Translations under genes and position numbers: made by a program
Shown: piece after piece, positions 34,579-42,456 of the stretch
How the letters are laid out: every line of letters begins with the position of its first letter
Numbering within the stretch: the stretch's first letter is position 1
The notes under the pieces: generated by a model
The model's input: only the letters and a program-made list of their open reading frames with translations
The model's database searches: none
Told to the model about the DNA's origin: nothing
Source: Marisediminitalea aggregata
Lineage (GTDB): Bacteria; Pseudomonadota; Gammaproteobacteria; Enterobacterales; Alteromonadaceae
Direction: 5' to 3'
Assembly (NCBI RefSeq): GCF_900129565.1
Contig: NZ_FQWD01000001.1
Span: 744,001-808,000, forward strand
Length of the DNA stretch: 64,000 nt

Positions 34579-35532
34579 TTACTCTACAGGTAACACTTCC
34601 CCCAGCGCATTGCGGTGAGTGCGGTTTGCCAGACGGGATTGATAATAGTCGGCCGGCACAATGGCGCCCTTTGCGCCGATTACCACACCGGCCACTTCAG
34701 CGCCCATTGCAGCCGCATCGGCACTCGTGAAACCCGCCAGCTTTGCCGCCAGATACCCACCAATAAACGCATCACCTGCTGAGGTGGTATCTACCACGGT
34801 CTGCACCGGCGTGACTGCTACACTGACGTGCTCGTTATTGCGGTAAATCTCAACATTGTCGGCGCCGCGCTTCAGTACAATTTCGCCTATATTCATTGAC
34901 TGCAGAAAACCAACAATCGCGCCTTCGTCTTTGTGCAAGTAGAGTGCTGCATGGTCGTCACCCCCGGGGAACGCAATGTCACAGGCAGCGTAAAACCGCG
35001 TAGTCCAGTCCCTTGCTTCCTGTATCGATGACCACAATAACGGGCGGTAATTTGGGTCAAACACGATAGTCGCCCCACGTTCCCGATAGCTCGCTAACGC
35101 CCTTAACAATTGCTCGCGTTGCGGCACATCCAGAATCGCAACCGTGATCCCCGATACATACACTACATCAAAACAGGTTTCCGGCAGCGTCACCAACGCC
35201 ATCACGTTACGGGCTGCAGAATTATTGCGCCAGTAAGCAAAGCTGCGTTCGCCACTGGCATCGGTAGTCACCAGATACATACCAACCGTATGCGTCTGAC
35301 TCTTTGCCACATAGCGGGTATCCAGTCCTTCCAGTTGCATGACATCGAGCATTTGCTGACTCAAGGCATCGGCACCCACCGCAGTGACATAGGTCACCAC
35401 ACAGTCGGGCAGATTACGCTTCAAATACACCGCGGTATTAAAGGTATCACCGGCAAAGCGTTTATTCAGGGTATTCGCATCCAGTGGCGAGAGCTCTACC
35501 ATGCACTCACCAATGATTAAACAACTTGGCAT
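34579..35532 (-). CDS. kdgK: 2-keto-3-deoxygluconate kinase
   Basis: KdgK phosphorylates KDG to KDPG with ATP, after which KDPG aldolase would give pyruvate and glyceraldehyde 3-phosphate. The 317-residue PfkB-family protein has the N-terminal GECMVELSPLD, NTAVYLKRNLPDC, and the anion-hole/catalytic block VVDTTSAGDAFIGGYLAAK with the catalytic Asp. It is the last gene of the leftward pectin/rhamnogalacturonan locus, 13 bp after the IclR regulator gene, and takes the KduD product. The downstream KDPG aldolase gene is not in this window. Confidence 0.92.
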   Translation of the reverse strand: MPSCLIIGECMVELSPLDANTLNKRFAGDTFNTAVYLKRNLPDCVVTYVTAVGADALSQQMLDVMQLEGLDTRYVAKSQTHTVGMYLVTTDASGERSFAYWRNNSAARNVMALVTLPETCFDVVYVSGITVAILDVPQREQLLRALASYRERGATIVFDPNYRPLLWSSIQEARDWTTRFYAACDIAFPGGDDHAALYLHKDEGAIVGFLQSMNIGEIVLKRGADNVEIYRNNEHVSVAVTPVQTVVDTTSAGDAFIGGYLAAKLAGFTSADAAAMGAEVAGVVIGAKGAIVPADYYQSRLANRTHRNALGEVLPVE

Positions 35533-35545
35533 AACGGGTTTCCGC

Positions 35546-36322
35546 TTAGGCTTTCAGTCGACTTTCTTTGAGCTGATAGGTATCGCGATAAATGCCGCGA
35601 GCAGCCTCTTTCGCAAACTCAGCAACCACCGGAATTTGTGATTTAGGGAAGGTCACTGCGGGCGCAGTTACTCCCACGGACGCCACCACCACACCGCGAT
35701 TGTCGCGAACCGGCACAGCAAGACAACGCACATCTTTATTGTATTCGCGTTCGTCTACCGCGTACCCAAGCGCTTCAACCCGCTTGAGTTCTTCGCGTAA
35801 ATCATCAATGTCGGTAATGGTGTATTCAGTGTGTTTTTCCATTGGGTGTTCCTGCAATAACAATTCAAGATTGTCGTAATACAGGAAAGCCAGGAACACT
35901 TTACCGCCGGCGGAGCAGTGCAGTTGTGCCTGCACGCCTGGCCGCTTTGACACCATCAGGGGATTAGGGCTGTCGACGACTTCTACAATTAAAATACTGC
36001 CATTGTTGGGTACAGCGAGGTGAGCAGTATGGCCACTTTTCAACGCCAGGCGCTGAATGTGAGGGATCGCAAGCTGGTGCATACGATCAGAATTAATAAT
36101 GTGTAACCCCAGTTTCATGAGGTCGGTACCACAGTAGTAACGCTTTCCACGCTTTTCCAGCATTTGCTCGTTACACAGGGTTCGCAATAGCCTGAAAAGC
36201 GTTGTACGCGGTAAATCCAGTGCCACTTCCAGGTCATGCATTGTCATTCCGTTTTCGCTGTTGGCCAGCAAGCGGAAAATCTGACAGGCATGGTTAACAC
36301 TCGGTATCAGGTAACGTTCCAT
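35546..36322 (-). CDS. kdgR: IclR family transcriptional regulator, KdgR type
   Basis: This 258-residue regulator has an N-terminal winged helix (NSENGMTMHDLEVALDLPRT followed by TLFRLLRTL, about residues 22-50). The C-terminal IclR effector domain has VQAQLHCSAGGKVFLAFL, REYNKDVRCLAVPVRDNRGV and VVASVGVTAPAV. IclR-type KdgR proteins repress pectin genes and release DNA when KDG binds. The ATG at 36322 has GGAAG five bases upstream; a GTG at 36328 is less likely. It sits between kduI and kdgK, so it is the obvious candidate regulator of the whole locus. Confidence 0.88.
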   Translation of the reverse strand: MERYLIPSVNHACQIFRLLANSENGMTMHDLEVALDLPRTTLFRLLRTLCNEQMLEKRGKRYYCGTDLMKLGLHIINSDRMHQLAIPHIQRLALKSGHTAHLAVPNNGSILIVEVVDSPNPLMVSKRPGVQAQLHCSAGGKVFLAFLYYDNLELLLQEHPMEKHTEYTITDIDDLREELKRVEALGYAVDEREYNKDVRCLAVPVRDNRGVVVASVGVTAPAVTFPKSQIPVVAEFAKEAARGIYRDTYQLKESRLKA

Positions 36323-36353
36323 AATCACTTCCAGGGTTACACAATTGTTAATA

Positions 36354-36363
36354 TTGTATTATA
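36354..36363. promoter_or_regulatory. TTGTATTATA element upstream of kdgR
   Basis: TTGTATTATA lies in the 56-bp gap before kdgR, next to ACAATTGT and AATATT. The perfect palindrome TTGTAATACAA occurs at the GH43 promoter (57229-57239). The shared core may be a regulator site or only A+T-rich promoter sequence. Confidence 0.35.
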
Positions 36364-36378
36364 TTTTTAACAGTTTCA

Positions 36379-37227
36379 CTATCGCAATTCATTCGGCGGG
36401 AAGCTATCCATGTCGCCATAGTCCAGGTTTTCCCCAGCCATTCCCCAAATAAATGCGTAGTTCGACGTGCCTACACCACAGTGGATTGACCACGGTGGAG
36501 ACAGCACAGCCTGTTCGTTTTGTACAAAAATATGACGGGTCTCTTGAGGCTCACCCATAAAGTGACACACCGCCTGACCGTCATCTAAGTCAAAGTAAAA
36601 GTATACTTCATTGCGACGATCGTGCTGGTGAGCCGGCATGGTGTTCCACACACTGCCCGGATTCAGACGGGTCAGGCCCATTTGCAGCTGACAGGTTTCA
36701 ACCACGGTGTTGATCATCAGCTGGTTTATATCACGCTCGTTAGAGGTTTCCTGACTGCCTAAGTGAAGGACCTTAGCGTCTTCACGACCAATCTTTTTAT
36801 TGGTAAAGGCATGATGTGCCGGTGCCGAGTTCAGGTAGAACTTCGCAGGCTTAGCCGGGTCATTGGAGTAAAACGTGACTGACTTATTGCCTTTTGCCAG
36901 GTACAAGGCTTCTTCAGCAGCTAACGCAAACTCTTCGCCATCGGCTACCACGGTGCCGTCGCCACCCACGTTAATGATACCCAGCTCGCGACGATCCAGG
37001 AAATGTTCAGCTTTCAATGCATCCAGTGTTTCCAGCGCCAGCGGGCTGTCTGTAGGTACGGCACTGCCTACCATAAAACGCTCATAGTGACTGTAGATCC
37101 AATACACTTTACCTGGCTGCATGAGTTTGTCGGCCAGAAAGGTATCGCGTAGTTCAGTGGTGTCATAGCCTTTTACTTCACGCTGTCCTACTGCATACCT
37201 GACTTCGTACTCAGTTTTGTTTGACAT
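36379..37227 (-). CDS. kduI: 5-dehydro-4-deoxy-D-glucuronate isomerase (KduI)
   Basis: KduI isomerises 5-keto-4-deoxyuronate to 2,5-diketo-3-deoxygluconate in the cytoplasm. The 282-residue cupin-fold protein (E. coli KduI has 278) shows the zinc-binding group in PAHQHDRRNEVYFYF (two His and Glu) with a further His in SIHCGVGTSNYAFIWGMAGEN. The C-terminus DYGDMDSFPPNELR is also typical. It lies 21 bp downstream of kduD. Its substrate is supplied here by the PL22 and GH105 enzymes. Confidence 0.96.
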   Translation of the reverse strand: MSNKTEYEVRYAVGQREVKGYDTTELRDTFLADKLMQPGKVYWIYSHYERFMVGSAVPTDSPLALETLDALKAEHFLDRRELGIINVGGDGTVVADGEEFALAAEEALYLAKGNKSVTFYSNDPAKPAKFYLNSAPAHHAFTNKKIGREDAKVLHLGSQETSNERDINQLMINTVVETCQLQMGLTRLNPGSVWNTMPAHQHDRRNEVYFYFDLDDGQAVCHFMGEPQETRHIFVQNEQAVLSPPWSIHCGVGTSNYAFIWGMAGENLDYGDMDSFPPNELR

Positions 37228-37248
37228 AATGTCGGTTCCTCAAATGGT

Positions 37249-38013
37249 TTATCGGGCCAGGAATCCGCCGTCTACGGCGAGAATATGGCCATTGATGTAA
37301 TTACTTGCACTGCTTGCCAGGAATACAGCAGCCCCTTGCAAATCCGCAGTCTCTCCCCAACGTGCGGCCGGGATTCGCTTCAGAATCTCCGTGCTACGCT
37401 CAGGATCGTCCTGCAGGGCCTGGGTGTTGTCGGTTCGGATATAGCCAGGCGCAATCGCGTTGACCTGCACATTGTGCTGTCCCCACTCATTCGCCAACGC
37501 CTTGGTGAGTCCTGCTACTGCGTGTTTACTGGCTGTGTAAGCCGGTACGGTAATACCGCCGCTGTAACTCAGCATAGACGCAATATTGATGATCTTTCCT
37601 TGCTGGCGCGCGACCATGGATTTGCCAATTTGCTGGCATAAAATGAAGGTCGCATCCAGGTTTACCTGTAATACGTTTTGCCAGGCTTCCAGCGGATACT
37701 CTACGGCCGGGCTACGGTATATTGTGCCGCCATTGTTTACCAAAATATCAATCTCACCAAAGGCCGCTTGTGCCTGTTCAGCCAGGGCAACCACTGCACT
37801 GGCGTCTGACAAATCAGCCGCCAACTCGGTTGCAGTGCCACCTGCCTGCTCAATCTTACTCACTGTTTCCTGACACCCTCCAACACGGCTGGCTGCACAT
37901 ACTACTTTGGCACCGGCGGCTGCCAGTCCCATCGCTAATGCTTGTCCAATACCTCGGCTGGCTCCTGTTACCAGGGCTACCTTGTCGACTAAACCAAAGT
38001 CTGGCTTACTCAT
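37249..38013 (-). CDS. kduD: 2-dehydro-3-deoxy-D-gluconate 5-dehydrogenase (KduD)
   Basis: KduD reduces 2,5-diketo-3-deoxygluconate to KDG with NAD(P)H. The 254-residue short-chain dehydrogenase has the Rossmann motif TGASRGIGQA (about residues 16-25), NNGG (about 92-95), the catalytic Ser in SMLSYSG, the Y-x3-K pair in VPAYTASKHAV, and PGYIRTDNT. It is the first gene of a kduD-kduI-kdgR-kdgK run. Two copies of CAAATGTGAA lie in the 122-bp gap upstream, one of them a perfect TTCA-N4-TGAA repeat. Confidence 0.94.
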   Translation of the reverse strand: MSKPDFGLVDKVALVTGASRGIGQALAMGLAAAGAKVVCAASRVGGCQETVSKIEQAGGTATELAADLSDASAVVALAEQAQAAFGEIDILVNNGGTIYRSPAVEYPLEAWQNVLQVNLDATFILCQQIGKSMVARQQGKIINIASMLSYSGGITVPAYTASKHAVAGLTKALANEWGQHNVQVNAIAPGYIRTDNTQALQDDPERSTEILKRIPAARWGETADLQGAAVFLASSASNYINGHILAVDGGFLAR

Positions 38014-38067
38014 TGATGCACACTCCTTTCTTTACCGTATTGTGAGTGGTGATAGTGTGGTCGCTGC

Positions 38068-38079
38068 TCCAAATGTGAA
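38068..38079. promoter_or_regulatory. Second TTCA-N4-TGAA-like site before kduD
   Basis: TCCA-AATG-TGAA, one mismatch from the locus motif, shares CAAATGTGAA exactly with the perfect site 54 bp further upstream of kduD. Confidence 0.45.
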
Positions 38080-38121
38080 GCAAGAAAACCGCTATTGAAC
38101 ACGCCAAAACCGGCAATAATG

Positions 38122-38133
38122 TTCAAATGTGAA
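38122..38133. promoter_or_regulatory. Putative locus operator TTCA-NATN-TGAA before kduD
   Basis: TTCA-AATG-TGAA, within GTTCAAATGTGAAAC, lies two bases beyond the ogl stop codon and about 108 bp ahead of the kduD start. It is a perfect match to the inverted repeat found at several other promoters of the locus. Confidence 0.55.
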
Positions 38134-38135
38134 AC

Positions 38136-39536
38136 TTAATTTGCCACGCCAACTTCTACCGCGTACACGTGTACCGGCCCATGCATATTCGAACGGAATA
38201 CCACCCATTTTCCATCTGGCGTAAAGGTGACATTGGGCTCTAATCGATAATCGTGCTGCTGCATATTCACCAAGCGCTCTGCTTTTAACACCGCAGGCTT
38301 AATTAACTCCGCGGCATTGGGCGCACTAATGCCCGCAACATCGTTGATAGGTTCATCGCGAAACAGGTAAATCCACTTACCGTCTTCAGCGCGGGCGACC
38401 ATTTCATGATCGCCACCGTCACCGGCAAATACGCTGCCGTCTGGTGAAATATTGAAGTGCACCGACCAATAATCGCGGGGCATATGACGCCATACGCGCT
38501 CACCGGTTTTTAGGTCGTAACTCGCCAGCCAGAACACTTCACCGCGAGGCGTTTGTAAGTCATAAAAAATACGCTCGCCGCTGGCATCAAAGAACTCGTG
38601 CCCGGCAATTTCCATATTCATGCTGCGGTGATGGACTTTTTGCTGACCCGTACCATCTGCGCGAATAGTCCAGATGCGATCAACTTTGTGCCAGGGCCCT
38701 TCATGGCAATACATGATTTGTTCCGGGTCATTGGGCGAAAACTGAATATGATTCAGCCAGTCTGTGGCTTTGTGAATGGTTTTCTGCTCACCGGTTTCAA
38801 TGTTAAAGGTAAACATTTCCATGGGAATACGGGCTTCCAGGCGCTCGTTGATACGCACTTCTTTTGCCTCAGCAAAGGTCAGCGGCTTACCATCAGGGCC
38901 TACGGCTTCGTAGCGGGCTTCAAAACGGCTGTCGCGTGGGCCCGCCTCCATGTTGTAGGCGTGTTCTGCAAATGCCCCAATCAGTAGTGTTTCATCACTA
39001 TTGATAGAGTGAATTTTGCCTTTTGGAATGGCCCCCAACTCAGTGACTTCGCCGGTATCCAGACTCACGCGCAACAACTGCGTTGGCGTCTGTAACTCAT
39101 TTTTAGGGTGCACCACTTCGCCGTTTTGACGGGCAATTTGGGTCAGGTAGACACTGCGGGTTCGTTTACCTACAAACAGAATGCCTGCATCCGGGTGCTC
39201 ATAAATACGCTTTACTGACAGGTCGGTTAAATCCACCACGGCCACACCGCGAGGGTTGTCTACCGAGATCACCATTTTATCGCCTTCCGCCGTATAGGCG
39301 TTCTGGTGAAAATACAGCGAACGAGAGCCCGGCTCTTCTGACAGGCGCACAATGCGGTGCCCGGTATCAGGGTCAACCCAGTCTTTGGGAATAGGCGTCG
39401 TTTCGCCTTCCAGTGTGGCTTTTTCCGCGGTAACCGTGGAAGCGACAGTCGTTTCAGCCGCTGGCTGGCAACCTGCCAGTGCAACTCCTGCTACCAGCGC
39501 AGCTAACCAGGAATACTTCATACGTGCTGGCTTCAT
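38136..39536 (-). CDS. ogl: Oligogalacturonate lyase-like protein (PL22) with lipoprotein signal
   Basis: PL22 enzymes split unsaturated or short oligogalacturonides into 4-deoxy-5-ketouronate in a seven-bladed propeller, normally in the cytoplasm. With the ATG at 39536 the protein has 466 residues. It begins with a lipoprotein signal (LAALVAGVALAGC, lipobox L-A-G-C near residue 22), so it should be anchored in the periplasm. Family features: DPDTGHRIVRLSEEPGSRSL, RSLYFHQNAYTAEGDKMV, ICH-like MYCHEGPWHKVDRIW, HRSMNMEIAGHEFF, VHFNISPDGSVFAGDGGDHE and NMQQHDYRLEPNVTFTPDGK, which include the histidines proposed to bind Mn2+. A one-base gap separates it from the stop of the transporter gene, implying coupled translation. 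Confidence 0.88.
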   Translation of the reverse strand: MKPARMKYSWLAALVAGVALAGCQPAAETTVASTVTAEKATLEGETTPIPKDWVDPDTGHRIVRLSEEPGSRSLYFHQNAYTAEGDKMVISVDNPRGVAVVDLTDLSVKRIYEHPDAGILFVGKRTRSVYLTQIARQNGEVVHPKNELQTPTQLLRVSLDTGEVTELGAIPKGKIHSINSDETLLIGAFAEHAYNMEAGPRDSRFEARYEAVGPDGKPLTFAEAKEVRINERLEARIPMEMFTFNIETGEQKTIHKATDWLNHIQFSPNDPEQIMYCHEGPWHKVDRIWTIRADGTGQQKVHHRSMNMEIAGHEFFDASGERIFYDLQTPRGEVFWLASYDLKTGERVWRHMPRDYWSVHFNISPDGSVFAGDGGDHEMVARAEDGKWIYLFRDEPINDVAGISAPNAAELIKPAVLKAERLVNMQQHDYRLEPNVTFTPDGKWVVFRSNMHGPVHVYAVEVGVAN

Positions 39537-39537
39537 C

Positions 39538-41034
39538 TTAACGGCCCACCGGGTTTTTGCCCCACAGCTGGTCGTAAGACCAACCTGAGAGATCTTCAAC
39601 AATGGCTTTGTGTTCAGCCGTTGGCGGTGTTTCCTGACCACACTTAAAGCGTTCAATCTCGGTCATCAGTACTTCATGAGTTTCTTTGTTCAGCTTAAAC
39701 TTGGTCGACACGTAGAATCCGAATAGCAGCACTACCAGCGGACCTGCTACCAACATGACCATAATGGTGGTGATAGCCTGCGGGTCCTGTACATCTGCCC
39801 CTGAAACAAAGCCTCCGGCCTCCAGAATGATACCCACAGACATAACCGCAACCGCTTGTGTGGCCTTACGAATAAAGGTCATTACACCGGCGAAGCTACC
39901 TTCACGACGACGCGCAGTTACGATTTGGTCGACATCGGCCATGTAGTTATAGGTATTCCAGGGAATATAGTTAAGTGCGCCACGACCCAGTCCGGCCACA
40001 ATGACCCCGACAGCCAGCCACAGTGCACTGAAGCTTTCTGTGGTCAGGTACAAGGTGAGTAGCGCGATAATACCGGCGATATACAGCAAAATTGCAATGC
40101 GATACATAGATGCCGGGCCAAAGCGCATCACCAGAGGAATAGCAGCGGCAACAGCAACTAACTGGGCGATATAGGTGATCGCCATCATCTCAGACGCAAT
40201 CACAACCGAACCACCAATGGCGAAGACAACAAAGTAAGTGAAGACAGCGTTAAACACGTCCTGGCTGATATACCCTCCCAGATACATGCCTAAATGCAGT
40301 CGGAAAGCGCGAATACGCAGCGTAGAGGACAGATTTTTAAACAGGGTTTTTAGTGTGCCTGCCACTGACCAGTTGTCGTCGCGTTTGACCTCTTCTTCAC
40401 TGAGTTCGCTAATATCGCGTTCCCAGGTGAAGAACCACACGGTGAAGACCACCAGCATAAACACAGCAGAGAAAATAGAACCCATGATCAGGAAAGTTTC
40501 AGCAGACTCTTTACCGCCCACTACCGTGACAATCCAGCTTGGCAGGATACCGGCAAAAATCGCAGAGATTTGACCGGTAAGAATACGCGCACCCGCCAGT
40601 TTGGCTTTTTGCTTGTAGTCATCGGTCATTTCAGCCGCAAGGGTTTCATAAGGGATAATTACCGACGCATACACCAGTTCAAAGAACACGTAGGTGACCA
40701 GGTAATACCAATATTCCTGCCCACTTACCCACATCAGGGCAAAGCTGGGCAACAGGGGAATGGAGCCAATCAAAAAGACCCGGCGACGTCCAAATTTACG
40801 ACCGATTTTAGTGCTGCCCAGACCATCTGAGATATGGCCAATCAACGGGCTGGCAACGGCATCTAAAATTCGAGCAATGGCAAAAATCGACGCGGCCTGT
40901 ACGGCTGACAAGCCACAAAACGTGGTGTAGAAAAATAAAATCCACCCACTGATCACGGCCATTGAGCCGGCGCCCAAAATATCATTCAGGCCATAGGCTA
41001 CGTAGTTTACCGGTTTAAGCTGACGTCGGGTCAT
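39538..41034 (-). CDS. GPH-family sugar:cation symporter (RhiT-like)
   Basis: This 498-residue inner-membrane protein has 12 predicted helices. N-terminal motifs are those of the glycoside-pentoside-hexuronide family: VAYGLNDILGAGSMAVISGW, RILDAVASPLIGHISDGLGS and KIGRKFGRRRVFLIGSIPLL. Members such as Erwinia RhiT import rhamnogalacturonides, and RhiT is encoded beside the GH105 enzyme RhiN. The same pairing is seen here (GH105 gene 23 bp upstream), which makes import of unsaturated uronyl oligosaccharides or the released deoxy-uronate the best guess. The C-terminus has a cytoplasmic tail of about 45 residues. Confidence 0.86.
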   Translation of the reverse strand: MTRRQLKPVNYVAYGLNDILGAGSMAVISGWILFFYTTFCGLSAVQAASIFAIARILDAVASPLIGHISDGLGSTKIGRKFGRRRVFLIGSIPLLPSFALMWVSGQEYWYYLVTYVFFELVYASVIIPYETLAAEMTDDYKQKAKLAGARILTGQISAIFAGILPSWIVTVVGGKESAETFLIMGSIFSAVFMLVVFTVWFFTWERDISELSEEEVKRDDNWSVAGTLKTLFKNLSSTLRIRAFRLHLGMYLGGYISQDVFNAVFTYFVVFAIGGSVVIASEMMAITYIAQLVAVAAAIPLVMRFGPASMYRIAILLYIAGIIALLTLYLTTESFSALWLAVGVIVAGLGRGALNYIPWNTYNYMADVDQIVTARRREGSFAGVMTFIRKATQAVAVMSVGIILEAGGFVSGADVQDPQAITTIMVMLVAGPLVVLLFGFYVSTKFKLNKETHEVLMTEIERFKCGQETPPTAEHKAIVEDLSGWSYDQLWGKNPVGR

Positions 41035-41057
41035 GACTGCTCCTCCCTGATCGGTCT

Positions 41058-42164
41058 TTAAATGTAGGCGTTCATAAATTCAACCAGGGCGAGGATCGCC
41101 ATGGACTGGCCATACGGCATGGAAGTCAGCGGAATATCGCGGTAACCCTGCAGATCATCAAACACCGGAGTACCAAATGACACCTGCTGTAATTCACCGG
41201 TTTCGTCGATGTTTTCCAATACCGCTTTAATGGCTTTTATGGCACATGGGGCGTACTCGTCGCTAATGTAGCCCTTGCGAACCGCTTTCAAAATGCCGTA
41301 GGCAAAACCGGCTGCCGCTGACGCCTCCAGATACGAGTCCGGGTCGTCCAGCAATGTGTGCCAAAGGCCGCCCTCGTGTTGTGTTTCCACCAGCGCTTTA
41401 ACCTGGGCTTCCAGCGTTTCAATCAGGAACATACGCAGACCGTCTGTCTCTGGCAGATCCAGCAATTCAATAAATTCAGGGATAGCGATAGTGACCCAGC
41501 AGTTACCTCGCGCCCACAAAGCGTCGGCGAAGTTATGGCGGCCATCAAAGGTCCAGCCATGGAACCACAGGCCCGTTTTGCGATCGGCCAGATATTTGAT
41601 GTGCAGCATGAACTGGCGTTTAGCTTCTTCAACATAGTGAGGGCGGTCTAACAACAAGCCAATTTTGGCCAGCGGCAGCACGCTCATCATTAGCGTGTCA
41701 TCCCACATTTGCTGATAATTTTCAGAGTTGAACACGATATGTTGAATACCGTTTTCTTCGGTACGCGGAATACCGTCCATGATCCACTCAGCCCACACGT
41801 CAAGGTACGGCAAATAGCTGCGGTTACCGCTGCGTTCCTGCATGTAAGCCAGGGTTAAAAACGGCGACATGGTGTTCACATTTTTGGTTGGAGTACCTTC
41901 TGCGAAACGGTTCTTGAACCATTCTTCAATGATCTCGCGGGCCTTGTCGTCACCGGTGATATCCCAGTACTTTAAAAGGCCGTATAAACCAACGCCATGG
42001 GTCCATTCCCAGTCGTTCCAGCCTTTGGTATCGATAACCCGACCGTCTTCCAGTTTTAACAGAAATTCACCGGTTTCATCGGTAATATTTACCAGGTTGT
42101 CGATGAGTTTATCTATGCTTTGACGAACCGTTGCGTAGGCAATATCGTGGGCTGTTGCTGGCAT
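41058..42164 (-). CDS. GH105 unsaturated rhamnogalacturonyl hydrolase (RhiN/YteR-like)
   Basis: GH105 enzymes hydrate the 4,5 double bond of the terminal unsaturated galacturonate, releasing rhamnose (or galacturonate) and 4-deoxy-5-ketouronate. The 368-residue (alpha/alpha)6 barrel shows WNDWEWTHGVGLYGLLKYW, YQQMWDDTLMMSVLPLAKIG (the Asp of the MWDDTLMM stretch is the catalytic candidate), GWTFDGRHNFADALWARGNC and SASAAAGFAYGILKA. No signal peptide, so it works in the cytoplasm on imported disaccharides. It is the first gene of a GH105-transporter-ogl run with 292 bp upstream. Confidence 0.92.
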   Translation of the reverse strand: MPATAHDIAYATVRQSIDKLIDNLVNITDETGEFLLKLEDGRVIDTKGWNDWEWTHGVGLYGLLKYWDITGDDKAREIIEEWFKNRFAEGTPTKNVNTMSPFLTLAYMQERSGNRSYLPYLDVWAEWIMDGIPRTEENGIQHIVFNSENYQQMWDDTLMMSVLPLAKIGLLLDRPHYVEEAKRQFMLHIKYLADRKTGLWFHGWTFDGRHNFADALWARGNCWVTIAIPEFIELLDLPETDGLRMFLIETLEAQVKALVETQHEGGLWHTLLDDPDSYLEASAAAGFAYGILKAVRKGYISDEYAPCAIKAIKAVLENIDETGELQQVSFGTPVFDDLQGYRDIPLTSMPYGQSMAILALVEFMNAYI

Positions 42165-42328
42165 GTTGAATCCTTTACCTTACAAAGTGTTAATGCGTAT
42201 CAGGGTCAGTGTCGGAAAAAGAGAGAACACGCGACACGTCACCTAAAAGTTTCAAATAGGGTGAATCTGTTTCAATAAGTTAACTCTACACGAATTCACA
42301 TATTGTTAACGTCGTTTAACGTTTTTGT

Positions 42329-42340
42329 TTCATATGCGAA
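42329..42340. promoter_or_regulatory. Putative locus operator before GH105 (site A)
   Basis: TTCA-TATG-CGAA within GTTTCATATGCGAAAT, one mismatch from the TTCA-NATN-TGAA repeat, lies 165 bp upstream of the GH105 start. Confidence 0.45.
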
Positions 42341-42347
42341 ATTCTTT

Positions 42348-42359
42348 TTCGTGATTGAA
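42348..42359. promoter_or_regulatory. Possible second operator-like site before GH105 (site B)
   Basis: TTCG-TGAT-TGAA has one arm mismatch and a different spacer and lies 19 bp from site A. It is weaker than the others. Confidence 0.3.
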
Positions 42360-42388
42360 CTTTTCGATAAACGTAGTGACTGCGTAAG

Positions 42389-42436
42389 CCCTGCAAAACG
42401 CAGGGAAGCCACAGGCTAACTGTTCGTGCAGAACAG
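42389..42436. repeat. Two adjacent perfect hairpins downstream of the PL26 gene
   Basis: CCCTGC/GCAGGG with loop AAAAC (42389-42405) and CTGTTC/GAACAG with loop GTGCA (42420-42436) lie just past the PL26 stop codon. Neither has a T-run. They may mark the 3' end of the PL26 transcript. Confidence 0.45.
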
Positions 42437-42456
42437 CGCCTGCAGCGGGCACAACG

